Source: Pelagophyceae sp. CCMP2097
Lineage: Eukaryota > Sar > Pelagophyceae
Reading direction: 5' to 3'
NCBI GenBank assembly: GCA_026770575.1
Contig: MU657389.1
Span: 62,399 to 79,014, forward strand
Length of the DNA: 16,616 nucleotides
The position numbers and the translations under genes are program-made. Below are positions 1 to 7,774 of the stretch, in pieces. Position 1 is the first letter of the stretch; each line of letters starts with the position of its first letter. Under the pieces are notes generated by a model. The model saw only the letters and a program-made list of their open reading frames with translations. It searched no databases and had not been told where the DNA came from.

Positions 1-741
1 ATTGAGATAATGTGACGATTTGATGACGGACGATGGTGCGTCCTCTAGGACGCGTTTTTGGATGATTGCGCTCGCAACTGCTCTGGAAGTCGGTGTCATG
101 GCGTTGGCAACGCACATGTCCATCTTCTTGCCTCTCTAGAGGCACTTATTGGCTTTTTAGACGAAGCACCCTCACGGGAATGATGAGTCTCTTGATAAAA
201 TGTCCGAATGGCCGGTCTTCTAAGTATCGCGCGGCTCGAGGAGGTCCATGATCACCTCCCAGCGCCCGAGAAGACTGGGCATTCGACCATTTTTACCCTC
301 CCCGTCGCCCACAGATTTGAAAATAAGGCCGCTGGTCTCCAGAGACATGTAGGACGCCTCGGACCGATCTTTTCAACGGCACGGAGGCGAGACGCGGTGC
401 GCGCATGGCGCCTTCGTCATCGCTCCCTGAACCGACCCCGTCAGCGCGCACACGAAGAGGCAGAAGGCCAACATAGATCGCTATAAATTCAAATCTGGGA
501 TTTGCTGGATGTCGATTTTCCTTATTTGATACAGCCGTGGGATCTCCCGTGCCGACTTTCCAGTATCCACCAGCCCCGAAGCCCGGCGACCCCTATAGGG
601 TAAAATAGGGGCATCAATGGTATATGACTTCTGTGATCCCGTTGAAAAGATATATGCCCGGAAATCTGGCTGCCGGGAAGTGTCCTCTTCTCTTTACTCG
701 ACTGAGGCGAGGCTGTTTACGAACAAGCTCCGGCGGCCGCC
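1..741. other. Gene-free region upstream of the actin-bundling gene
   Basis: No convincing gene is seen here. A 92-codon open frame on the + strand (208-486) has no recognisable domain, no low-complexity or family signature, and lies in sequence that is less GC-biased than the genes. A small hairpin followed by a T run sits at 38-59. The last 150 bases hold AT-rich words (TATATG at 621-626, ATATATG at 650-656) and a palindrome CCCTATAGGG (591-600), so the proximal promoter and 5' UTR of the next gene probably lie between about 590 and 741. Confidence 0.5.
590..741 (+). promoter_or_regulatory. Putative promoter/5' UTR of the actin-bundling gene
   Basis: Upstream of the ATG at 742 are the palindrome CCCTATAGGG (591-600), an inverted repeat CCCCTAT (590-596) / ATAGGGG (605-611), and two TATAT words (621-626, 650-656). 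A pyrimidine-rich stretch (CCTCTTCTCTTTACTCG, about 682-698) could mark an initiator. The start codon has a Kozak-like context, GCCGCC-ATG-A. Position and motifs are seen; promoter function is inferred. Confidence 0.3.
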
Positions 742-2144
742 ATGACTGAGTCCGGCGCGCAGCGTCTTCCGCAGTCGCGATGCCGCGCGCCGGCCTTATC
801 TCGCGGGGGGCCCTTTTCTCGCCCCTTTTCTCGCCCGCAAGGGCCGTTTTCAGGTTCGCGCCGAACCGCCTGCGTTCGACTACGAACGTCGACAAGTTCG
901 AGGAGCTCTCCAACCGCACGGTCGACGACCAGTGCGAGTTCTTCCTCAAAAGCTTCATTTTTGCCCTCGGTGCGCGCCGCCGCCGCGCGGCCTGCCCGCC
1001 TGCGACGGACGCTCGCGCAGGCGACAACTGGAAGGACGTGCCGCAGCTGTGCTCCGAGTTCAAGAAGCACGCCAAGTCGACGGGCAAGTCCGGATCGGCG
1101 CCCGAGGCTCGAAAACGTCCGACGCAGAGGGGCCTTTGGGAGAGCCCTCTGCCGCCCTCAGGGGCCTTGGACCCAGAGGCCCACGCCGAGGACCCGACGT
1201 CCCCGGCGAGGTCCTCGACTGTCCCCGAGACGGTTCTCGACGGCCCCGACGCGGGCCGGCCCTGTCCCTCGATGGCCCCTATTATTTTCCGGGACGCTTC
1301 TCTGCAACTGCCGGTCCTCTGGGCGGCCCTTGGACGTGTCCGGTCGACAGCGCATCGGCACTTCCGCCGACGCTCGGCGTAGGACGGACGATTCGATGAA
1401 CCACATCCAGGCTGCGGACTTTTTGCAAAAGCACGGCAAGACGCGGACGGGCACGGAACGCAAAAAGGAGCTCGAGGACGTCGACCTGAATAAGGACGGC
1501 CAGATCAAGTTCATCGAGTACCTCATGCTCCACTACAAGGTGAGCCTTCCATGCCGCGGCCGCCCCTGCCGCGAAAGCGCGCCCTCTGCCGCGACGCCTG
1601 CAACGCTGTGACCGCGCTTCAGGTGCTCATCCTGACCGAGTACTACAAGCGGCACGAAAAAGCGCCCGAGGAGGACCTTTCTCAGGACGGCATCGGCCTC
1701 GTCGGCGTCGGCACCAAGCTGCTGGACGAGGTGCTGACCATGCCGGAAGGCCTCTCTGCGCAGCTTGAGCTGGCCATCGAGACCTTTTCGCAGACCAAGC
1801 GCGCGCGCGAGGTCAAGGTCGGCGACCTGACGTCGCGCGCTGCCGCCGGGGGCGTCAAGGGCATGGCGGCGAAGAACGAGCTGGTTATTCTGGACCAGCA
1901 AGATATGACTGAGATGAACAGAATCGAGTGAGCGCCCGCGCCCGCGAAAAGCCCCGCGAGACGGTGCCGTCACCGCCGCTGTAGGCTCACGCTGGCTGCG
2001 GCGAAGCGCAAGGGCCAGAAGACGTCGGGGTCCGAGGCGCTGGCCAAGCAGCAGGCCGAGCTGGCGTCCGAGTTGAAAAAAGAAGTCGACGCCAAGCGCG
2101 CCAAGATGAAGGCGCGCGCGGCCATGTTCGAGAAGAAGCCCTGA
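742..2144 (+). CDS. EF-hand calcium-regulated actin-bundling protein (34-kDa type)
   Basis: Predicted to cross-link F-actin under calcium control in the cytosol, by resemblance to the Dictyostelium 34-kDa actin-bundling protein (abpB) family. Best model: exons 742-749, 854-969, 1021-1087, 1383-1539, 1623-1927, 1985-2144, total 813 nt, 270 aa. The family-like N-terminus reads DDQCEFFLKSFIFALGDNWK only after removing the 51-nt intron 970-1020. A canonical EF-hand loop DLNKDGQIKFIE lies at residues 98-109, followed by EYLMLHYK, a motif typical of this family. A GGVKGMAAKNEL segment matches the family's PGVKGLGA-type motif, and a lysine/alanine-rich helix closes the protein (AMFEKKP). The last two introns have clean GTGAGC donors and CAG/TAG acceptors. 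The first exon carries only 8 coding nt (ATGACTGA); it is chosen because of its GCCGCCATGA context and because donor 750 (GTCCGG) and acceptor 853 restore frame. Family and the last three exons are well supported; the 5' splice sites are less certain. Confidence 0.82.
1088..1382 (+). other. Long intron of the actin-bundling gene
   Basis: This 295-nt stretch interrupts the gene between K67 and the TDDSMNHIQAADFLQ segment. Donor GTCCGG and acceptor CGTAG join at phase 2 to keep the frame; an alternative donor at 1076 (GTCGAC) is also in phase. It is much longer than the other introns in the window (about 41-104 nt) and stays open in several frames only because it is very GC-rich. It contains loosely repeated CTCGAC/GGCCCCGAC words. 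No family residues are recognised in its translation. Confidence 0.55.
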
Positions 2145-2327
2145 CGGACCCAGGCACCGCACCGACTCGGCCCACAAAACCTTCAACCCCTCGTCGGTAC
2201 TCCGAGGCCCTGCGCCGGCGTCACCGCCGCCGCGCTCGTGGGGGCTTGCCTGTTTAAAATGTTCTATTATTATTTACCTCTCTTCATCTTCGACGTCGGC
2301 GCCGCGCATCGGATGGGCCGTCGTCCA
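2145..2327. other. Convergent 3' region between the actin-bundling and Canopy genes
   Basis: This spacer separates two tail-to-tail genes. Its right half is unusually AT-rich for the window (TTTAAAATGTTCTATTATTATTTACC, split here as TTTAAAATG and TTATTATTTA, about 2252-2277) and probably holds 3' ends of both transcripts. No open frame or RNA gene is apparent. Confidence 0.45.
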
Positions 2328-3073
2328 TCAGAGGTCTTTTACCTTCTTTTTCTTCCTCGGCTTCTTGCGGTTCGGCGGCGCGGCGGCAGCTGTGGGCGCT
2401 GAAGCGCGGGTGGCGGCGGCGGCGTCGAGCGCGGCGGACGATGCGCACGATCGAGTCTCCCGGACGCAGAGTCGTTCGCGGAAGGCGTCGTCGACGGCGC
2501 CGGCGACGATGGCCGCTGCGAGCGTGTCTTCGTGCTCCTCGACGACTGCGCCGCAGTAGCCGGCGAGCTGCATCACCTGCGCGTATCTCCAGTTTCCCTT
2601 GGACCGCGGCGGAAGCTCGCGGCCCTCTGAGCACGCGCCGGGGCCCGCCCTCGTCGGACGCGCACCTGATGCTGCGCCTCCGTCGTCGCCGCCTGGAGGG
2701 GCGCGTGCGGCGCCGTTGGTTCCTGCTTCGCGGCGAGGCGCTGCTCGAGCGCGGCGAAGAGTTTCGCGTCGCGCACGAAGCGCGGCGCCTCGTAGGCGTA
2801 CGTCGCGGCGAACGCGCAGAGCTGCGAGAGAAGATGAGACGTGCGGAACTCGGACGTCGCGTACTTGATGGTGGCGCCGTTGCGCTTGCCTGTGCTGTCA
2901 AGACGGCCGCCGCTCAAGATGTCAGCGCGGTCCTCGTCCTTGTGTTCCAGTAGCAGCGTCTCCAGCAGCGCCTCGTGGACCACCGCGCACGCACCGCAGC
3001 GGTCCAGGTCTGCGCCGCAGACGCGGGCCAGCGCGATGCCCACGGCCCACGCCAGGCACCGCCGCGCAGCCAT
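2328..3073 (-). CDS. Canopy-family (saposin-like) ER protein
   Basis: Canopy (CNPY) proteins are small ER-lumen proteins that help fold and traffic client receptors. Model: exon 3073-2666 and exon 2624-2328, 234 aa, joined across a 41-nt intron (2665-2625, donor GTGCGC; an alternative acceptor gives 50 nt). An N-terminal signal peptide is visible (residues 1 to about 21, hydrophobic LAWAVGIALARVCGA). Six cysteines follow the family pattern: C26-x2-C29, C86, C160, C189 and C196. Family-like motifs are IKYATSEFR (69-77), CGAVVEEHED (160-169) and RLCVRETRSC (187-196). The C-terminus is an alanine-rich then lysine-rich tail ending VKDL, which resembles but does not match a KDEL-type ER retrieval signal. 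The frame change between the two halves is what demands an intron. The gene is head-to-head with the PUB-domain gene, 126 bp away. Confidence 0.8.
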
Positions 3074-3199
3074 TGCCGCCCCCGCGTGACCGCGCACGCC
3101 GAGACGGTCCTGATGTCGCCGAAATGGAATGGATCGCCAAAAAAGATTACGATTTTCAGCGACGTTCTTCGGGCGCCGCCGGGCCAAGGAGTTGTTAGG
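3074..3199. promoter_or_regulatory. Shared divergent promoter of the Canopy and PUB-domain genes
   Basis: Only 126 bp separate the two start codons, so both promoters must overlap or transcription starts inside this stretch. It contains TCGCCAAAAAA at 3134-3144, also present in the other divergent spacer of this window, and an AT-rich patch GATTACGATTTTCAG just after it. Bidirectional promoter function is inferred from spacing. Confidence 0.5.
3134..3144 (+). promoter_or_regulatory. TCGCCAAAAAA motif, first copy
   Basis: Exact 11-mer shared with 7695-7705, in the same orientation and about 65-80 bp upstream of the + strand start codon in both cases. The complement TTTTTTGGCGA is one base off an E2F-type core (TTTGGCGC/G). 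Transcription-factor binding is inference. Confidence 0.35.
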
Positions 3200-4745
3200 A
3201 TGAGCGAGTTCAAGAGATATGTCGCCTTGATCGAGGGACTCGAGGTCGCTCTGGCGGTGCTGGCTGGCGGCGCGCGTTTGGACGCGGACAAGCGTCTCGC
3301 CGGCGCCGTCGACATTGCCGCAAAATGCGGCGCGGGCGCCGGCGCGTCGGGCCTCGCCGCCAAGAGCGCCGGCTTCGAGCGGCGCCTCACGGCCACGGAC
3401 GAGGTGACGGAGCCGGCGTATTTGCAAAGAGTTTCAGACGCGCGCCTCGCGGCCGACGCGGCCGACGCGGCGGCCGCTGGCGGCCCGGAGTCGCTCGGCG
3501 AACACGCGCGTGCGCTCCGCGCGCAGCTGCGGGACCTTGAGCAAGCGCCCGTCGTTGTGCTTGTCCCGCGCTACGGCGCCGCGATGCGGGAGCAAGTCGT
3601 GGCGGGCCTGGCCCGGTTCAAGCGCCTCGCTGCCGACGCTGCCGAGCTCGTCGAGGCCCTCGAGGTCGAGGCCGCGCACCTCGAGGAAGACCGCCTCGTC
3701 GAGTTTGCACCAGCGTCACGACCGAGGCGGCGGAGGAACCCTCCTTCTCTAGCTGAACGCTGGTTCGGACTCGACGACGATGCTCCCTCTTTAGAATGTC
3801 CACGGAAGCGGCGCGAAAGGCGCAGGAGATGGAGGTCGCAGCGACGGAGGCGTGAGTCACGCCCCGTGACTCGCCGTGCGTGCGTTCGGAATGACTCGCT
3901 GCGCTCAGGTACGCCGCGGCTCAAGCGGCCGACGCGGCGAGTCGCGCAGCCTTCTTCTTCCCGGGAAGCTCTTTGCGTGGACCGCTTGATGACATCTTTG
4001 ATGCTGCGTGCGCAGGCCAAGCGCGCGTTGGTCGACGTGTCGGCGGCGAAGGAACGCGACGACGCGGCGAGGTTTTGCACTGCTGAGGTGCAGCGCAAGG
4101 AGCGCGCCGCGAGGCGCGAAGCCATACTCCGTAAGGGCCGCGCGTCATTTGGAAACGCTCGACTCGCGGGGCCTTAGGCGCGCAGTCTGAAGCGATCCGG
4201 CTCGAAGCCCAAGAAGCCAAGCTCCACGGTCGGGGCGTCGGCGCCGTGGAAACGGCGCTCGAGACGCTCCGAAACGCGGACTACGGCGCCGACTACGCGA
4301 CCGCCCTCTGCGCGGACCCCGCGTCTCTCCCAACGGGGCCGGGCGCAGGGGGCGTTGCGCGTCGGTGCGTGACGCGTCGCTGGCAGGCAACGTCGAGCGG
4401 TTGCTCGGCACGATTTGCGAGAAGCCCGACGACTCGCAGCTGCGGACGATTCGCGTGGCGAACGCGCGCTTCGCAGAAGCCATGGGCCGCTTCGCCGGCG
4501 TGCGCGAGGTCCTCATCGCGGCGGGCTTTGATCTGGTGCACCGCGAGTCGCCGGTGCCGATGCCCGCCGATGTCGACGACGACTTTTGCTGCTTTGAGGC
4601 GTTCCTCATCTGCCACGAGCCAGAGCCTCTGATCGATACAGAGGAATGGTCCAACTGGTTCAACAACCTCCGCGCATGCCACGCGCGCGTCAAGGAAGAG
4701 GCCCAGAAGCTTTCGCCGCCCCGACGCGATATCCTCAAGATTTAG
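3200..4745 (+). CDS. Coiled-coil protein with C-terminal PUB domain
   Basis: PUB domains bind the C-terminal tail of the AAA ATPase p97/VCP/Cdc48, so a cytosolic p97 adaptor role is likely. Model: exons 3200-3702, 3795-3851, 3909-3936, 4016-4130, 4178-4309, 4387-4745, total 1194 nt, 397 aa. Residues 1-167 are mostly helical with no recognised family. Residues about 168-278 form an Ala/Glu/Lys/Arg-rich coiled coil (STEAARKAQEMEVAATEA, AAKERDDAARF, SEAIRLEAQEAKLHGRG). The PUB domain covers about 280-345, with LLGTICEKPDDSQLRTIRV and NARFAEAMGRFAGVREVL as signature stretches. Clean splice signals are GTGAGT at 3852 and GTAAGG at 4131. The 3937 (GCGAGT) and 4310 (GCGCGG) boundaries need GC donors. 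The first intron donor is ambiguous (3703 or 3715, both in phase). No UBA, UBX, thioredoxin or transglutaminase domain is seen. The ATG at 3200 is preferred over an in-frame ATG about 29 codons upstream because of the short divergent spacer. Confidence 0.75.
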
Positions 4746-4878
4746 AGCACGTTTGTTTCGTCTCTGGTTTGTGGCCGGCGGAGGGTCCCACGCCTCGTTC
4801 GATTCGTCTCTAGTACGCGGCCGATGGAAGCTCCCACGCTAACGATTACGTGGGCGGTCCGCGGTCTTTGTTCGCGGG
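4746..4878. other. Convergent 3' region between the PUB and EF-hand genes
   Basis: A 133-bp spacer between two stop codons. Most of it is a degenerate tandem duplication (see the repeat at 4757-4839). Nothing coding is seen; it should hold the 3' ends of both transcripts. Confidence 0.45.
4757..4839. repeat. Degenerate direct repeat, period 46 bp
   Basis: The stretch 4757-4793 (starting TTCGTCTCTGGTTTG, ending TCCCACGC) recurs at 4803-4839 (starting TTCGTCTCTAGTACG, ending TCCCACGC). By hand alignment 29 of 37 positions agree without gaps. It fills the 3' spacer between two convergent genes. Confidence 0.7.
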
Positions 4879-7463
4879 CTATTGGAACATGTCGACGGGG
4901 GCCGCCGAAACGTCGCGCCGGTTGAGGTCTCGGAGCGCGGCGTAGGCGCCCGCGTGGAGCTTTTCGCGGATCTCCCGAAAGTACGCCGACGCGGCGCGGC
5001 CCGGCGCCGAACCGATGGCGCGCTGCACGCCGGCGACGCTGACCGCCTGCCCGAGCGCCTCGCGCGCCTCTGCGGCCCTGCCCGACAAGCGCCACGTCCG
5101 GCGCGCGTCCGCCTCGTCGTCTGGCCCGTCCTCCTTGGACCCGCGGTTAAACGCGGAGAAGTGGTTCGCAAGTCGCGTGGCGTCGGCGTCCTTGGCGTCG
5201 TCGGCGTGGGCGCCGCCCTCGACGAGGACGAGGTACTGCAACAAAACGACGGCGTGGCGGTGCGGGAAGAGCTGGCTCCCTCCGCCGCTGCGCTCGCGCT
5301 CCTCGCGCTTCCGCCTGCGCTGGTGCTTGCGGAAGTCGGCGATGGCGCCCTGGAGCTCGTCGAACTCGACCTTGCCCGAGCGGTCGCGGTCGAGGAAGCG
5401 CACGACCGCGGCGACCTGGCCCAGAGGGACGCTAATGTGGCAAGACTGCAGCAGCGCGTGGAACTCGAGGGCGTCGAGGGCGCCGTCGCGGTCATCCTCC
5501 TCGGCGGCGCAGCGCCGCATTCTCCAGAGGTCCTCTGCTTTGAGTTGGTACCGTCGAAAAAACTTGTCCACCAGCTGAAAAACGTTAAAGCACCCCGACT
5601 GCTCGGCGGCGCGCATGCGCGCTGCAAAGTCGTCCTCCGCGGCGCGCAGCTTTAAGCGCGCCTGCGCCCTTGCCGCGACTTTTCGCGCCTGCCTTGCCTT
5701 TTCATCCAAATAAGCCTCGGGCGGCTGTCGCGTCGACAGCGCCTCGACGAGCGCCACGACGTCGTCCGTCGCGACGACGCCCTCGCCCTCGCTCGACGCC
5801 TGCGACGCCACCGTCCGCGAAAACGCCACCGTCCGCGAAAACGGCGACGACGTCGTCCGCGCGAAGGACGCCTCGGCGGGCTTGCGCTCGATGAGCTCGC
5901 AGACGTCTCGGAGGCGGAGGCCGCGGCGCGCCATGAGCTTCTCCAACCGCCGCAGCGCGGGCGCCACGCCCGCGCGCTTCATCGTGTGCTCGGCCTTTTT
6001 CCCCTGCGCGGCGCGGTCCGCCTCTGCCTCAGCGCGCGCGGCCGCCGCGGCGCCGCCGGGCGAGAGCGCGGCGCTTGCGCGCGCTGGCGGGGGCTCGAAG
6101 AGCGCTGAAAGCGCGTGGCGCAGGCGCGGCGCTGACGCCTCTGCGATGGCAATGCCGCGGCCCTCTGAAAAGGCCGACCCGGGCAGCTCAGCCAAGCCCC
6201 GTTGCTTGACAAAGTCCAAGAACCGCACGCCGTGTTTCCGCGCCAGGTGGTCGTCGAGCGCCACGAGGATTCGCGCCGCCGCCAGCGCGTCGGCCCCGTC
6301 GCTGGACTCGACCCAGCCCTCGAGCGCGCCGAGGTCCGAGTCGTCGAGCGCCGAAGCCACCGACGCGCTGAGCCGCGCAGAGGCAGACGCGCGGCCGCCC
6401 TCGCGCGCGGCGTGGCGGTCAACGGCCCAGGTGCGGCGCAGCGTGCGGCACTTTAAGGCGACGTCTTGGAACGCGCAGCGCTTGGCGACGAAGGAGGACC
6501 CGTCGGGCCGCGTCGTTGTAAAGATGGCGTCGACGAGGTCTTGGACGTCCGCGGCGCTGACGGCGCCGAACGCCGACTGCAGCGTCCGCTCGGCGCCGTC
6601 CTTGGTCGCCGAGTCGAGGATAGAGGCGGAGCTTTGCGACTGTCGGAATGCGTCTTCGTCGTCGCGATACCACGACAGCGCTTTATCCTCCTCGCTTGGC
6701 GGCGCGTGCTCGGCGGCGTCCAGCGTGGGCGGCGACGTTAAACCCGGCGCCGACCGCTGCCGCGCGAGCGGCTTGGCCGGATCGTCGTCGCGGTCGAGCC
6801 CCAGGCGCGTCGCGACGCGAAACGACTCCACGAGAGCTGCCGTCTTCACCTCGCCCGACCCCGCTGGGTCGAGGTACGAAACGAGGTCGCGGACCATGCG
6901 CGGCGGCACCGCGGCGGACTTCGGCGGCGACGCCGCGCCCGGCAACGCCTCGGGCGCCGCCGGTGCCGCGCCGTCGCGCTGCAGCGAACACAGCCAGTCA
7001 TGCAGCAATCCCACCGAAACCTACACCAGTGGCGTCTTTGAGCTGCGACGCAAGGCACCGACGTTTCAGACGCGGGTCGACGCGCAGTGCCGCTTGCCGA
7101 GACGGCGCGCCGCGGCAGCGCCTCTCGGAGCGTGCACGAGTTGGCGGCGAAGTAGGCGTTGAGATCCTCGAGCGTGCGCTGGATGGAGCAGACGCGCTCG
7201 AGCTGCTCCTCTTTGCCTTTTGGCCAGACCAGCGCTTTGAGCGGCAGCCGCAGCGGCTCCGCGGCGTCTTCCAACGGCGGCGGCGCGCGTTTCGGCGCGC
7301 CCGGCTTCCGCTCGGCGGGGCCCGCCTCGATCTGCGGCAGCGGCCGCGGCCGCGACCGCCGCGGGCCCGTCTTGCTCATCTCTTGCCACTGCGCCGGGTA
7401 GCTCGGCACGTCGCCGGCCAGGCGCCGCGCCGTCAGCTCCTGGATCTGTCGGCAGCTCACCAT
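4879..7463 (-). CDS. Large EF-hand protein of unknown role
   Basis: A predicted calcium-binding protein of about 835 aa; I do not recognise a specific family. Model: exon 7463-7098 (122 codons) joined in phase 0 to exon 7020-4879 (714 codons with stop). The intron 7097-7021 has a GC donor (GCAAGC) and a TAG acceptor; a GT donor at 7103 (GTCTCG) is equally in phase. The clearest EF-hand is near residues 660-675, loop DRDRSGKVEFDE, directly after a second one with loop EEDDRDGALDALEFH near 620-635. A degenerate one (DPAGSGEVKTA) lies near residue 175. Between them are basic/Ala-rich helices and a serine-rich stretch with a short duplication (SRTVAF-SRTVAS). A KHQRRRKREERER basic patch follows the last EF-hand. 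The N-terminal 80 residues are proline/arginine rich. The gene is head-to-head with the armadillo gene. Confidence 0.72.
5807..5842. repeat. Perfect 18-bp tandem duplication inside the EF-hand gene
   Basis: GCCACCGTCCGCGAAAAC occurs at 5807-5824 and again at 5825-5842. On the minus strand it encodes two copies of a FSRTVA-containing hexapeptide, so frame is preserved. Probably a recent replication-slippage event in a disordered segment. Confidence 0.85.
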
Positions 7464-7774
7464 CGCGCCTCGCGCAGCGCGGCCCTGAGGCGCGCGCGCG
7501 CGTCCGAGCGCAAACTAACGCAACTTTGACCGTTCAACGCGTCTTTATGATAGGAATTTCCGAACCTAGATTTGCCGTACGCGAGACGCCACCTTGAGAA
7601 AGACACGGGCCCTGCCTCGAGCGCACGCTCGCCCGACGCGCCCTCTTTCAACAAAACAAAAAATGGCTTGACCTCACCCGGGCGTTATATTCGGTCGCCA
7701 AAAAAAGTGGACTCGTTGGCTTCGGCTTCGAGCGTCGACGCGTTACTGGCCGCCTTGGCCGCGCCTTCCTCGGG
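7464..7774. promoter_or_regulatory. Divergent intergenic region between the EF-hand and armadillo genes
   Basis: This 311-bp spacer separates two start codons pointing away from each other and should contain both promoters. It is more AT-rich than its flanks, with patches such as GTCTTTATGATAGGAATTTCC (about 7541-7560), CAACAAAACAAAAAATGG (about 7649-7666) and GTTATATTCGG (7684-7694). TCGCCAAAAAA lies at 7695-7705. No gene is seen in it. Confidence 0.5.
7695..7705 (+). promoter_or_regulatory. TCGCCAAAAAA motif, second copy
   Basis: Exact match to 3134-3144, same orientation, 80 bp upstream of the armadillo start codon and just after a TATAT word at about 7685-7689. Regulatory role is inferred from recurrence in both divergent spacers. 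Confidence 0.35.

Noticed and set aside
208..486. 92-codon + strand frame as a small gene
   Set aside because: No recognisable features, no splice-linked continuation, and a length expected by chance in this composition.
780..1382. Unspliced 200-codon frame as the actin-bundling start
   Set aside because: It includes two segments that look like introns and runs out of family similarity after residue about 102; splicing restores the family sequence at the same places.
2975..4177. Unspliced 400-codon frame as a complete gene
   Set aside because: It begins inside the Canopy gene on the other strand and reads through three introns; the domain-bearing 3' exons lie in other frames.
5882..7162. 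426-codon + strand frame over the EF-hand gene
   Set aside because: Ser/Ala/Arg-rich shadow; the minus strand frame has EF-hand loops and a consistent splice join.
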